Shown here: piece by piece, positions 45,342 to 56,540 of the stretch | Position numbering within the stretch: position 1 is the stretch's first letter | How the letters are laid out: each line of letters opens with the position of its first letter | From: Daucus carota subsp. sativus | Taxonomy: Eukaryota; Streptophyta; Magnoliopsida; Apiales; Apiaceae | Direction: 5' to 3' | Length of the DNA: 64,000 nucleotides | Assembly (NCBI RefSeq): GCF_001625215.2 | Contig: NC_030383.2 | Span: forward strand, 45,814,380-45,878,379 | The notes under the pieces: model-generated | What the model was told of the DNA's origin: nothing | Databases searched by the model: none | What the model saw: only the letters and a program-made list of their open reading frames with translations | Translations under genes and position numbers: made by a program

Positions 45342-46395
45342 TATAATTTTACACGTCATTCTGACCAGCTCATTATGTATAGAATTCTGTATTTATTTCT
45401 GTGAATGTAGCATTTCTCTTTGTACTAATAAATAAGAAATAATTATCACGATGCTTGCAGGACGATACGGTGGGATGGAACTCAAAAATTATTTTTTTAT
45501 TATTATATTTAATTTTTATGTTTTTTTCTCTAATCAAAGTATTTGATGTAGATTATTTATATATCTAAAATTAAAGTGAAGTTGAATGGAAAATGATTGT
45601 ATATCTAAAATTATGAAAAATGTAATAAGTGAATAGGTGATTTTGGTTCAATCATATTTTCTTATTTTATGTAGGACTTTGAGTTTTAGAAAAAATGTAC
45701 AAAGAAAGTGTTATAAAAATTGTGTTAATTGATAGAACAAAAAAAGTTGATTAAAGTAATGTGAGATTTGTTTTATAATAATGTTTTTGAATCATATACA
45801 ATATACAATTTAGATTAACGTCCACAAACAAAATGTAAAAAAATGAAGTTTCTTATGTTTATCATAAAATAGAACCTAATTTTTCAAAATTATGTTCGAT
45901 TGAGATATGAAACGGATTGTATGTTGAAACTTGATTTAACATTAATTGGAAATTTCATTTAGAATTATTTAACAAGCGGTTAAATAAAAAAAGTTAAAAA
46001 AATAACTTCATTATTAAATACTTAACATTATTAGATGAACCAATATATTTAATATTATTACAAAACTCTTTAAAATGATAAAAAAAATTACTATTTAACA
46101 TTTCATATTACAGTTCAATTAATATTAAATCAATTTATAAATATAAAAAAATAGATAGTGCAGCCATGCTAAGCGGGCAACACTACTGGTAATAATAATG
46201 GCATATCTGCGAGTTGAAGTGTGAAAGCTGATGATAAGATTTATGAGCAGTACAGTAGTAGTATAATTTTAGACGTCAGTGTGACCAGCTCATTATGTAC
46301 AGATTCATTTATGTGAATGTAGTATTTCTCTTTGTACTAAGAATATCACGATGCTTGCAGGACGATACGGTGGGAATGTGGGATGGAACTCTGGT

Positions 46396-47213
46396 TTTCT
46401 TCATCCACTCCTACATTTTCCCTGCACGTTTAAGCTTATGCTTTATGAACGCCATGAAGATTCAAGAAGCTGCATTATTGATTGCAAGTTTGCAACCGCG
46501 GTTACATCCGTGCATGTATAGATTTTTATAACGTTGAACTTGCTTCTATGTGGATGTGCTGAATAAATTTCTCAACTGAGGGTCAATTTTAGCTGCATTT
46601 TGCTCCAAGTCTTGTTCAGTTTCGGTTATGTCAAGCTCCAACTTTTATGACTTTCAAACCTTCGTATCTCTGACTTGGGCTGGCCGCATACCTCTCTCAA
46701 TTTTCTAGTTTTGTTTTTAAACTGGGATGCTATTTGGATCACGACATTCCAACCTAATTAACAAGTTGTAAACAGTAAACATTAATCATATTGGATTCTC
46801 GTCATTCAAAAGATTTCTGAACAAGTAACACTTTGGTTGCTATGTAAATATTTGAGAAGTACAATAGGTTGCCGTTGCAAATAATTTTATCAAACGAGTC
46901 TTTTATATTTAAAGGAATTTCTGTAGTCTTCTATACAAATAATTTCGAGGCTGCTAAAGTATTTCATTTCAAACTTTGCCGATGTGCCAGGGCACAACTA
47001 ATACGCCAACTTTCATTGTCATAAATGTAGCAATATATTTCTGGTCCCCAGTAGTTGAGGTCCAAAGGCTCACCATTATTAGTTCAATTATACAAAATTT
47101 TGACCCTGAACATGGTAGAGACGCCTCTGCTACACACGACCATTATCTAAAACTTGGTGATCTTGCACAGCTATAAGTAATGTCTTTCCTCACTTAGTTT
47201 AAGCTTATGCTTT
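46396..47213 (+). pseudogene. Remnant of an RLP 5' end and spacer
   Basis: Positions 46427-46470 (TTTAAGCTTATGCTTTATGA followed by 'cgccatgaagattcaa') match the start-codon region of the intact gene at 47197-47237 nearly base for base. The match stops after about seven codons. It is probably the stump of a deleted or partly copied receptor-like protein gene. The remainder to 47213 holds no gene; it includes upstream sequence of the first intact copy. Confidence 0.55.
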
Positions 47214-47222
47214 ATGAGCACC

Positions 47223-49748
47223 ATGAAGATTCAAAACTTTATAGTACTTCTGACTATAACCCTGTTCCAGATTTTGTTTGGATTGGACAAAGTTCTTGTT
47301 TCAAGCCAATGTCTCGCTGATCAAAAATCTTTGTTGCTCCAGTTCAAGGATAGTCTCAATTTCAACTCGACGTTATCGACCAAGTTGGTCACTTGGAATC
47401 CAAGTACAGATTGCTGTGACTGGGAAGGTGTGACTTGCAGCATTAGTAAAAATTCAGGCCATGTTATTGGCCTAGATGTAAGCTCTGAGTACATCTCTGG
47501 TTGTCAGCTCAACATTACTTCAAATAGTCTTTCTGGTCTTCGATATTTGGAGAGATTGAATCTTGGCTTTAACAACTTCAATGCTTCAGAGTTTCCTGAG
47601 GGGCTTTCAAGCCTCACCAGTTTATCATATTTGAATCTGTCGACTGCAGGTTTTGGTGGAAATTTTCCAAGTTCCATTGCCAATCTTACTCAACTTGTTT
47701 ATTTGGATTTCTGGACCAACAATTTTTCTGGTACAATCTCTTCCACTCACTTTGAAAATCTTGTTAATCTGGAATATATCGATCTAGGATTGAATTTGTT
47801 AAGTGGAACTATTCCATCGAGTTTGTTTGGACTCCCATCACTACGTAAGCTTTTCCTCTCTTACAATGATTTCCATGGTTCACTGCCAAACTTTACAAAC
47901 ACACAGTCCTCTCAGTTGAATACATTTTATGCAAGTTGGAACAATTTGAGTGGACCGATTCCTATTTCTTTGTTTGATCTTAAAAGTCTTGGCAGTTCAT
48001 CTTTGTCTCACAACCAACTTAGTGGTGAGTTTCAGCTACAAAAGCTCCACAGATTCAAAAATCTCACTTATATCAACTTCTCATTCAACAATCTGTCAGT
48101 GGAATCAAGACACGACAATTCAAGCATATTTTTGCCTCCATTGCTTAAGGAATTTAAAATGGCTTCTTGCAAAATCCAACATTTTCCTGATCTGAGGCAC
48201 CTCCCAAGTTTGGTCACTGTAGATCTTGCAGAGAACCAAATATCTGGAGATATACCAAACTGGATCTGGAATGTAGGAAACGGAGGTCTTCAATACTTGA
48301 ATCTTTCTTTAAACCAGTTTGACAAGCTACAAGAGCCTTTTGTCATTCATAATGTATCTTGGATTGACTTGCGCTCTAACAATTTACGCGGGGATATACC
48401 AGTACCACCAAATAATGTTTTATTTGCAGATTACTCTGACAATTTCTTTAACTCAACTATCCCTACCAATATTAACCTCACCTCTGCCATATTCTTTTCT
48501 GTTTCAAGCAATTTACTCAGTGGAACCATCCCTGTCTCAGTTTGCAATGCTCCTAACATGAAGTTTCTTGATTTGTCAAACAACTATCTTGTTGGTGGTA
48601 TACCGTCATGTGTATTTGAATTTGGCCAGACTCTAGGGGTACTGAGACTGGGAAACAACAGTTTGACTGGTAATATATCTGGAATTTTTCGGAGTGATTG
48701 TGGTATAGAAACTCTAGATCTACATGGAAATCTCTTGCAAGGGAAGGTACCAGAATCATTGGCAAACTGTCTCAAGTTAGAGGTGTTAAACCTTGGGAAC
48801 AACCAAATAAGTGATAGCTTTCCATGCTTTTTACAAGACTCTCCCCGTCTGCATGTCCTTGTGCTGCACTCCAACGCATTCCATGGGGAAATCATGTGTC
48901 AAGAGAGAGATCAAAGCTGGGAAAATCTTCAGATTTATGATATAGCCTCTAACTACTTTACTGGAAATCTGTCACAGAATTTCCCAGCTTGGAAAGCTAT
49001 GAAGGATGGTAGGAATGTTGTTAATATACTTGGTTTTGAGTTCCAGAGTTTTGGCAACTCAAGGAAGACCTATGAAGATGCTGTGACAATTAGCATAAAA
49101 GGGAAACAATTGGAGTTGGAGAAGATCTTAAATATCTTTACCTCCATTGATATCTCAAACAATCATTTTGAAGGGAATATACCACACACAATAGGCGAGC
49201 TTAAATCACTCGTGTCTCTCAATTTGTCACTTAATGCATTGACAGGCTCAATCCCAAAATCCATTGGGACCCTGAAACTGCTTGAAACTTTAGATCTTTC
49301 GAGAAACAAGCTAACAGGGAAAATCCCAGTGGAGCTAGGAGATATATCATTCCTTGAAGTTTTGGACTTGTCATATAATCAACTCACTGGAAAAATCCCA
49401 ACAGGCAGCCAAATTCAGACCTTTCCAGAGAGTTCTTTTGAAGAAAACAAGGGATTATGTGGTCCCCCATTGCATAAGTGCAGTGGAGTTCCAGTTATAA
49501 CAGAAGATTATGATGACGAGGATCCTGGTAACAACATAAAATGGGAGTTTGTTGCGCCAGAAGTTGGCTTCGCTGTCGGCCTAGGCATTATCATACTGCC
49601 CCTTATATTTAATAAGAGATGGAGGTACTTCTATTATAAACATGTTGATCAAATTCTTTCCAGGGTTTTTAAAATGAAACACCCAAGTGAGAAGTTTTCT
49701 GATAGAATAAGAAGTCGGGGCAGTAGAATTCAGAGAGATAGGAGCTGA
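47223..49748 (+). CDS. LRR receptor-like protein (Cf/Ve1 type), copy 1
   Basis: Intronless; 841 residues from the Met shared by all three copies (an in-frame ATG at 47214 would add three). Signal peptide (about 1-28), then a cysteine-flanked LRR N-terminal cap (CLADQKSLLL, DCCDWEGVTC), some two dozen extracellular LRRs with LxxLxxLxLxxNxLxGxIP spacing, and an island region before the last repeats (KTYEDAVTISIKG). Then come four LRRs, an acidic stretch (EDYDDEDPGN), a transmembrane segment with GxxxG (GFAVG) and a roughly 44-residue basic tail without a kinase. Such proteins sit in the plasma membrane, recognise pathogen or developmental ligands and signal through SOBIR1 and BAK1-type kinases; the ligand here is unknown. 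The length is close to Cf-9 and shorter than Ve1, although the cap reads more like Ve1. Confidence 0.93.
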   Translation: MKIQNFIVLLTITLFQILFGLDKVLVSSQCLADQKSLLLQFKDSLNFNSTLSTKLVTWNPSTDCCDWEGVTCSISKNSGHVIGLDVSSEYISGCQLNITSNSLSGLRYLERLNLGFNNFNASEFPEGLSSLTSLSYLNLSTAGFGGNFPSSIANLTQLVYLDFWTNNFSGTISSTHFENLVNLEYIDLGLNLLSGTIPSSLFGLPSLRKLFLSYNDFHGSLPNFTNTQSSQLNTFYASWNNLSGPIPISLFDLKSLGSSSLSHNQLSGEFQLQKLHRFKNLTYINFSFNNLSVESRHDNSSIFLPPLLKEFKMASCKIQHFPDLRHLPSLVTVDLAENQISGDIPNWIWNVGNGGLQYLNLSLNQFDKLQEPFVIHNVSWIDLRSNNLRGDIPVPPNNVLFADYSDNFFNSTIPTNINLTSAIFFSVSSNLLSGTIPVSVCNAPNMKFLDLSNNYLVGGIPSCVFEFGQTLGVLRLGNNSLTGNISGIFRSDCGIETLDLHGNLLQGKVPESLANCLKLEVLNLGNNQISDSFPCFLQDSPRLHVLVLHSNAFHGEIMCQERDQSWENLQIYDIASNYFTGNLSQNFPAWKAMKDGRNVVNILGFEFQSFGNSRKTYEDAVTISIKGKQLELEKILNIFTSIDISNNHFEGNIPHTIGELKSLVSLNLSLNALTGSIPKSIGTLKLLETLDLSRNKLTGKIPVELGDISFLEVLDLSYNQLTGKIPTGSQIQTFPESSFEENKGLCGPPLHKCSGVPVITEDYDDEDPGNNIKWEFVAPEVGFAVGLGIIILPLIFNKRWRYFYYKHVDQILSRVFKMKHPSEKFSDRIRSRGSRIQRDRS

Positions 49749-51481
49749 GTATGGAGGTAAGAAACCAAAAGCTTTTCATCTTTAATGTGTAATCAGATTC
49801 AAAAGATCTTGTGTCATCTCATTCTGAATAATATATGTACATAAGCAATGTTATTAGTGCCTAATACACATTTTGCATAGCTGTATGTGGTATCTAGAAT
49901 GGTGCGAACAAACAAATTGAAGTTGCGTAAATCATCTGTAGAAAATTTTAGACTCTATAAAACCATCTTATCTATTTATAGAACAGAAGCACCCCCTTGG
50001 CACTGACCTTGGTATGCAGTTAGGCTCCAGACAAATAACATCAATAATTGAAGGCATTTTTTTGTCTGTACACTTATCACATAGTAAACCTTGGTGAGGG
50101 CGCTGTATCTGAGAAGTTTGCGAAGCTTAGGCTTGTCTAACAGGTTGTGCTTTCAGACGAATCTCCTAGTGTCCAGTCGTCATCTCCGGGGAAGGAGTTA
50201 CGACTTTTCCAGTTCCATAAAAAATTTAAGCCGGTAAGAGAATTTTAGGCAGAATGCCTTGATATCTAATTATTCTTATGAAGGGAGAGCTTCAAACAAG
50301 TCTCCAAAAGACAACCAGTACCAGCAGGAGCCAGGAGGAGGTACTATGTTAGGTTTATCTGATAGTTTAAATTTGAAAATTTTAACTGGTGTACACAGAG
50401 TCACAGACTACGCAGTAGGTAACAATAAAAAGAAAATGATTAAGTTTATTTGATAGTCTCTGCATGTAAGTTTTCTAACAGTGAGGTTTTCTCTATACCC
50501 GGGCATTTACTTCATTACTTCACTGTCATTAGCAATTTACATTAGCCAATAGGTAATTCACGATTGAGATTTAACTATACAATTACTGTTTTTAATTATG
50601 AAATTTGGGTGGTACTTAACCTGTTTAGTCTGTTATTGCAAGAATAAACCTAATCTTTTTATTTTAAATCAAGACTTTCTCGTAACCATTTGCTGCTAAC
50701 AGAGTGATTCTCTTTTACATTAAACAAATGGATTTGAACCGGTGGTAAACATGAATTCCCTGAAAAAACTTAAGATTTGAGATCTCAAGTGAATCGCTTT
50801 AGGATCAATGGATTCTTATCTATCGGAGTGAAAGGACTACCACGTAAATAGCAAAGAAGCACAAATTGTATCACTTCTTGCTTAAACCTAAGCATATATT
50901 GTATTACTTCGTGCTTAGTAAACCTTTTGCCACCACTACATCTGCTGCTTTCAGTTTTGTGGGAGCTCTAGCTGATGAAACGAGTTTAAGTAAATCTGGA
51001 TAAGACCTTTCTGGAAACCTTATTTAAGCCCTGATGATGGAGGGTTCTCCTAAATACATTTGACATGGAAGAATGTGGAGGTTCAGACTGTTGAGCTTCC
51101 GTTCTGAAAGTCGAAGAATAAAATTCAAATAAGGGCGAAGACCTTGTTCAAAGAAAAATCCAATATATCTTATGAAAACAATCATACTTAGATAATTAGC
51201 ACCTTGTCATTATATCTTGCAACAAATAAACACATGTTGCTCCAACAGTTTCTGAATTTGGTTAACCCAATTGCAGAACTCTCTCTAGTCTGCAGAAAAA
51301 AAAAGAAGAGAAAATGAATGTCTAAGTAATTCATTTACAAAAACTGATCACAGGTCCGAGCACCAACAGTGAAGAAAACTAGTTACAGATTAATAACTTC
51401 ACAGTTTTCTAAGGGCGGACCTTATCACTTACATTAACATGAGAGTGTGACCATGTTTCATAAGTTGAATGAAATAGATGG
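49749..51481. other. RLP copy 1 to palindrome spacer
   Basis: No gene supported. About 50180-50240 shares wording with the 3' region of the second copy (about 56900-56935: 'ggagttt/acgac...tccataaaa'), so this 3' module was copied with the genes. 50508-50835 is the second copy of the dispersed repeat at 34378. Other open frames are short and unrecognised. Confidence 0.5.
50508..50835. repeat. Dispersed repeat, copy 2 (pairs with 34378-34760)
   Basis: Same order of phrases as the copy at 34378, with many substitutions. It lies between receptor-like protein copy 1 and the inverted repeat. Confidence 0.55.
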
Positions 51482-52024
51482 CAGTCTGAGCAAATTTCCC
51501 CGTCAGCCGGACTACTAGGTTGAGCAAGAGTCAATAATAGGCCAGATCAAACCATACTATAGCCGGTATCTCAGAGCATTCCAGAGTGCTAATTTTTGGG
51601 TGACAATAGTCAAATCATCAAAAATACTACTCCCTCTGTCCCATTTAATTCTATACGTTTCTTTTTAACTGTTCGACACGCATTTCAATGCTCTTATAAA
51701 ATATAGTTCCGTAACTTATTTTTGAAATTTTCTTTTTCTGTATAAAAATATAACATCTAAACTTTAATTCAGAAAAGAAATATTTTAAAAATAAATTGCA
51801 CAACTACACTTTGCAGGAGCATTAAAGTCCGTGCCGCGTCCCCGTCCCCCAATGTATACAACTCAGGGGGACGGAGGGAGTATTAATTTAATTTGACTAT
51901 TGTCACCCAAAAATTAGCACTCTGGAATGCTCTGAGATACCGGCTATAGTATGGTTTGATCTGGCCTATTATTGACTCTTGCTCAACCTAGTAGTCCGGC
52001 TGACGGGGAAATTTGCTCAGACTG
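51482..52024. repeat. Perfect 134-bp inverted repeat around a Stowaway MITE
   Basis: The left arm 51482-51615 and right arm 51891-52024 are exact reverse complements by direct reading (for example CAGTCTGAGCAAATTTCCCC on the left and its inverse at the right end). The 275-bp loop is the MITE at 51630-51880 with a few bases on each side. The arms do not encode anything recognisable. A transcript would form a long hairpin. The right arm abuts the start of the element at 52024. Confidence 0.93.
51630..51880. mobile_element. Stowaway-type MITE
   Basis: Ends CTCCCTCTGTCCC and, inverted, CTCCCTCCGTCCCCC, flanked by TA on both sides (51628-51629, 51881-51882). The 251-bp body is AT-rich. This is the standard plant Stowaway/Tc1-mariner signature. 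Confidence 0.9.
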
Positions 52025-52868
52025 GGTCAGGTTCCAGACAGAACCGCTTAAACTTAGAACCTTAGAACCACATTAATAGTCATTAAATGAAAGTAATTTT
52101 AATTTGTGATATTAAACATATGAACATGTTTTAATATGGTACATATTTAAATATACATGCCTTCAATTAATGCACATTCTTAATTTATATTTGATCATTT
52201 TATAATAAAAATACATTTAATATTTAATTTATCTATCTCAGTAAAATACGAAGAGTTCGAATGTGTATGTTTTGATATCTTATTATTATTTATATGTACT
52301 GCAGCAGAATTTCGTATTTTGTAATATTATATGAGATAGATATGTACTGCATCAGAATATCGTGTTGTATAATATTATATGAGCTAGATATGTACAGCAG
52401 CAGAATCTTGTGTTTTGTAATATATTTTAGCTAGATATGTACAGCAGCAGAATCTCGTTTTTTGTAATATTACATGTACTGCAACAGAATCTCGTGTTTT
52501 GTAATATATTTTAGTTAGATATGTACTGCAACATAATCTCGTTTTTTGTAATATTACATGTACTGCAACAGAATCTCGTGTTTTGTAATATTATATTATT
52601 AAAATTGATTGAGAATCGCAAGTTGTAGGTTTGATTTGCATTTATGACAAAGTGCATATATATAAACGGATTATTATAATGAGTAGGCAGTAGTTAATGA
52701 TTATTATGATTTGTAATAATGATTTACATAAGGTATATTAAATAGCATTAAGTTGTAATTTATATTTATGTAGCTAGACAGATCATGACCATTGAATTCT
52801 TATTCATCTAATGGATGTGTGTGGTCCTAAGTTCTAATTTTAATATTGGTTATAATTTGAACCTCACC
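52024..52868. mobile_element. GGGTCGGGTTCCAG family element, copy 2
   Basis: Begins GGGTCAGGTTCCAGACAGAA and ends TTTGAACCTCACC, matching the element at 30329-31126 over its length. The 48-bp internal minisatellite is expanded here (about 52295-52595). Unlike copy 1 it is not flanked by TA tracts; its left end touches the 134-bp inverted repeat. Confidence 0.75.
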
Positions 52869-54014
52869 CTAAATGGATATTAAGTTTATATGTTTTGTTA
52901 AAGTTGATATATATGTGAAAAGTTGAGAACTTCACTTGACATGATATCACTCCGAAGGAGCGGCACAAGAGTGTTATGTCACAGGATACTGTGACTTTTT
53001 TTTTTGACGCCCTCATAAAAGGTTGTTTTTATCCTGCAACTGGTCTACATACCAGAAAAAACAATTGCAAAATAATTATCATAGTTCCCTTTCAACATTT
53101 TTGGATCTTTTCTTTCTTTGAAATTTAAAACTGATGACTATATCCTGTAGATCAGGGAGTTGCAGGGATACATTGCTATTTATAGGAAGCTTGGGCTGGA
53201 ATGTTATTTCTAATATTATATTTGCATGTTCCTCTCTTTTGCATCATAGCTGGTGGCTTCTCCTGAAACTCAAGGAATATTGGTTTTTGTATCCAGTCCT
53301 GTAAAAGGAGGTGACTCACTGACTGGTCTTTGGTGGAAGGAAAAAAGAGAGAATAGATTACAAATCTCAAAGTATCTTTTTTTCTAGCAATAACTTAACA
53401 AAGATATTGGACTATTTTCATTTTACTTAATTATGATGAAAAGGTTAGAAAAAATGTCTCAAATGGTACGATCCCTCTGTAGAACCCTGAACCCGCAGTT
53501 TCTGTCTTGAGAGGGACTTTTCTTCGAATTTTCAAATATTAATGCTTATTATAATGAAATTTGTACACACTTAGAAAAGAACATTTACTTTGTAAAAAAT
53601 TCTACTAAAAAATCATACTCACTTATTCAGAAAACGCTACAAAATTTATCCAGGCTCTTATTTTTGGTTTATCCGGTATGTGTGTGTTGTGTTGTTGAGC
53701 TCAGCCTGTATGACTTCCAGTTTGCCAGGTTCTCTGCTGTGGGGTTGAATGTGACGTGAACCAGGCTAACAAAATTAATATGCCACCTTTTAGTGCTACC
53801 AATGTTGATGTACAACACGTATCACTCTGATGTGGCCTGTGGAGTTCAGATATAATATTGTGATTACCTGACTGATGAGGTAACTCGACCAACTTTAGAC
53901 TTTGAACCATTCTTCGACGACTCTAGTATACATGATTTTTTACATCTTATCTAGCATGACCCTCATGCTTCTATCTCAGATACTCAACTTTCCTTTCTAC
54001 AAAATTTGCCTGCC
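52869..54014. other. Upstream region of RLP copy 2
   Basis: No gene is supported. A copy of the RLP upstream segment (wording 'gtgggg..gaa..gacgtgaaccaggcta') lies near 53740-53775. Reverse frames at 53176-53370 and 53701-53910 have no recognisable product. Confidence 0.5.
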
Positions 54015-56540
54015 ATGAAAATTCCACTCTTTACAAAAGTTTTCTTAGTACCTTTTCTCAGTATCTTAGTTGGGTTCGGCATAATTTCAGTTTCAAGCCA
54101 ATGTCTTGCCGATCAGAAATCATTGTTGCTTCAGGTCAAAAGAAATCTCATATTTAACCCGAGCTTATCTACCAAGCTGGTTCAATGGAATCAGAGTACA
54201 GATTGTTGTTCTTGGGAAGGTGTGACTTGCAACACAAGTAGTAATTCAGCGCATGTTATTGAGCTAGACTTGAACAACGAGTCCATCTCTGGTTGTCTAC
54301 AAAACAGCACTCTGAGAAGCCTTTCTGGTCTCCAACATCTAGAGAGATTGAACCTCGCTTTTAACAACTTCAATTCTTCACAGTTTCCTGCCGGTATATT
54401 CAGTCTCACCAATTTAAAATATTTGAATTTGTCAACTTCCGGTTTCAGTGGAGAGTTTCCAAGTTCCATTGTGAATCTTACTCAACTTGTTTATCTGGAT
54501 TTCTGGACCAACAATTTTTCTGGTACAATTTCTTCCATTCACTTTGAAAATCTTGTCAATTTGGAATATATCGATCTAGGATTGAATTCATTGAGTGGGA
54601 CTGTTCCATCAAGTTTATTTGCTCTCCCATCACTACGGAAGCTTTTCTTCTCTTATAACAACTTTCATGGTTCACTGCCTAACTTTACAGATACAGACTC
54701 TTCTCAATTGGATACGTTGTATGCAGGTTGGAACAATCTGAGTGGATCAGTTCCCAATTCCTTGTTTGATCTTAAGAGTTTTAGCCGTTTAACTCTGTCT
54801 CATAACAAACTTACCGGGGAATCTAAGCTACAAAATCTCCATAGACTGAAAAATCTCACATATTTCAACCTCTCATTCAACAACCTGTCACTAGATCCAA
54901 GGCATGACAATTCAAGCAGTTTCTTGCCTCCTCTGCTTAAAGAATTGAAGTTGGCTTCTTGCAGACTTCAAGAGTTTCCTGATCTGAGGCACCTCCCTAG
55001 TCTAATCACTCTAGACCTTGCACAGAACCAAATTTCTGGAGATATACCAAACTGGATCTGGAATATAGGAAATGGAGGTCTACAATACTTAAATCTGTCA
55101 GTAAACCAGCTTGAGAAACTTCAAGAGCCTTATGTTATTCGTAATCTAATTTGGATCGACCTGCGCTCCAACCACCTACGTGGGAAAATACCACTACCAC
55201 CAAAAAATGTTTACTTTTTAGATTACTCCAATAATTTCTTCAGTTCAAGAATCCCTACTACTATTAACCTCACTGCTGCCATATTCTTTTCACTTTCAAG
55301 CAATAGACTTAGTGGTACAATTCCTGCCTCAATATGTAGTGCTACTAACCTACAGCTTCTAGATTTGTCCAATAATTATCTAAGTGGTAATGTACCATCA
55401 TGTTTATTTGAATTTAGCGATACTCTAGGCGTACTGAGACTAGGAAATAACAGTCTTACTGGAAATATTTCTGGAATATTTGGGAATGACTGTGGTTTAG
55501 AAACTATAGATCTAAGTGGGAACCTCTTAGAAGGGCATGTTCCAGAATCTTTAGCAAACTGTGCCAATTTGGAGGTGTTAAACCTTGGGAACAACCGGCT
55601 AAATGATAGCTTTCCATGCTTTCTAAAAGACTCTCCACGTTTGCATGTCCTTTCTCTGCACTCCAATGCATTCCATGGGGTGATCACGTGTCAAGAGAGA
55701 AATGGAAGTTGGGAAAATCTTCAAATTTATGATATAGGCTCTAATTACTTCACAGGGAATCTGTCACAGAACTTCCCTGTTTGGAAGGCAATGAAGGATG
55801 GTAGGAATGATGTCAATGTCTTGGGCTTTGAGTTTCCTAGTTTTGGCAATTTACGCAAGACTTACCAAGATGCTGTGACAATCAACATCAAAGGGAAACG
55901 GTTGGAGCTGGTCAAGATCTTGAATATTTTCACGTCCGTTGATATCTCAAACAATCATTTTGAAGGGAATATACCAGACACGATTGGTGAGCTTACATCA
56001 CTGGTCTCTCTTAATTTGTCACATAATTCATTATCAGGCTCAATCCCAAAATCAGTTGGAACCCTGAAACTGCTGGAAACATTAGATCTTTCGATGAACA
56101 AGCTTACCGGGAAAATCCCAGTAGAGTTGGGGGAAATCTCATTTCTTGAAGTCTTGGACTTGTCAGATAATCAACTCACTGGAAAAATCCCTACAGGCAG
56201 CCAAATTCAGACCTTTTCAGAGGCTTCTTTTCAAGGTAACAAAGGATTATGTGGACCGCCATTGCATATAAACTGCAACAGAATTCCAGTTATAACAGCT
56301 TACGACGATGGGGACCTTGGTGACACCATAGAGTGGGAGTTCGTTGCCCCTGAAGTTGGCTTTGCTGTTGGCTTGGGCATTGTCATACTGCCCCTCATGT
56401 TTTACAGTAGATGGAGGTCCTTTTACTACAAACATGTAGATAATTTTCTTTTCAAGTTTTTTGGAATCAGACACCAAAAGAAGAACATTCATGGTAGAAT
56501 AAGAAGCCAAGGCAGCAGAATTCAGAGAGCAGGGAGCTAA
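54015..56540 (+). CDS. LRR receptor-like protein (Cf/Ve1 type), copy 2
   Basis: Intronless, 841 residues, exactly the length of copies 1 and 3. A signal peptide precedes the cap (CLADQKSLLL, DCCSWEGVTC). The LRR array, the island (KTYQDAVTINIKG), an acidic segment (YDDGDLGDTIEWE), a GxxxG transmembrane helix (GFAVG) and a basic tail follow; no kinase. It is most divergent from the others in the solvent-exposed positions of the mid-array LRRs, where ligand specificity usually lies in this family. The start is the ATG at 54015, aligned with the other copies; the frame stays open three codons upstream but without another ATG. Confidence 0.93.
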   Translation: MKIPLFTKVFLVPFLSILVGFGIISVSSQCLADQKSLLLQVKRNLIFNPSLSTKLVQWNQSTDCCSWEGVTCNTSSNSAHVIELDLNNESISGCLQNSTLRSLSGLQHLERLNLAFNNFNSSQFPAGIFSLTNLKYLNLSTSGFSGEFPSSIVNLTQLVYLDFWTNNFSGTISSIHFENLVNLEYIDLGLNSLSGTVPSSLFALPSLRKLFFSYNNFHGSLPNFTDTDSSQLDTLYAGWNNLSGSVPNSLFDLKSFSRLTLSHNKLTGESKLQNLHRLKNLTYFNLSFNNLSLDPRHDNSSSFLPPLLKELKLASCRLQEFPDLRHLPSLITLDLAQNQISGDIPNWIWNIGNGGLQYLNLSVNQLEKLQEPYVIRNLIWIDLRSNHLRGKIPLPPKNVYFLDYSNNFFSSRIPTTINLTAAIFFSLSSNRLSGTIPASICSATNLQLLDLSNNYLSGNVPSCLFEFSDTLGVLRLGNNSLTGNISGIFGNDCGLETIDLSGNLLEGHVPESLANCANLEVLNLGNNRLNDSFPCFLKDSPRLHVLSLHSNAFHGVITCQERNGSWENLQIYDIGSNYFTGNLSQNFPVWKAMKDGRNDVNVLGFEFPSFGNLRKTYQDAVTINIKGKRLELVKILNIFTSVDISNNHFEGNIPDTIGELTSLVSLNLSHNSLSGSIPKSVGTLKLLETLDLSMNKLTGKIPVELGEISFLEVLDLSDNQLTGKIPTGSQIQTFSEASFQGNKGLCGPPLHINCNRIPVITAYDDGDLGDTIEWEFVAPEVGFAVGLGIVILPLMFYSRWRSFYYKHVDNFLFKFFGIRHQKKNIHGRIRSQGSRIQRAGS

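Larger units (their letters stand above)
44336..46395. repeat. Duplicated segment with nested insertion in copy 1
   Basis: Copy 1 (44336-44409 plus 45342-45485) and copy 2 (about 46186-46395) share 'gtaataatggcatatctgcg', 'gatttatgagcagtac', 'gaccagctcattatgta' and 'gatgcttgcaggacgatacgg'. Copy 1 is interrupted by the Stowaway-like element and its nested MULE-type element; copy 2 preserves the empty site. The span between the copies (about 45486-46185) is AT-rich with no gene. Confidence 0.72.

Noticed and set aside
51482-52024. CRISPR-like or other array reading of the inverted repeat
   Set aside because: Only two arms in opposite orientation in a plant nuclear sequence; there are no regularly spaced direct repeats.
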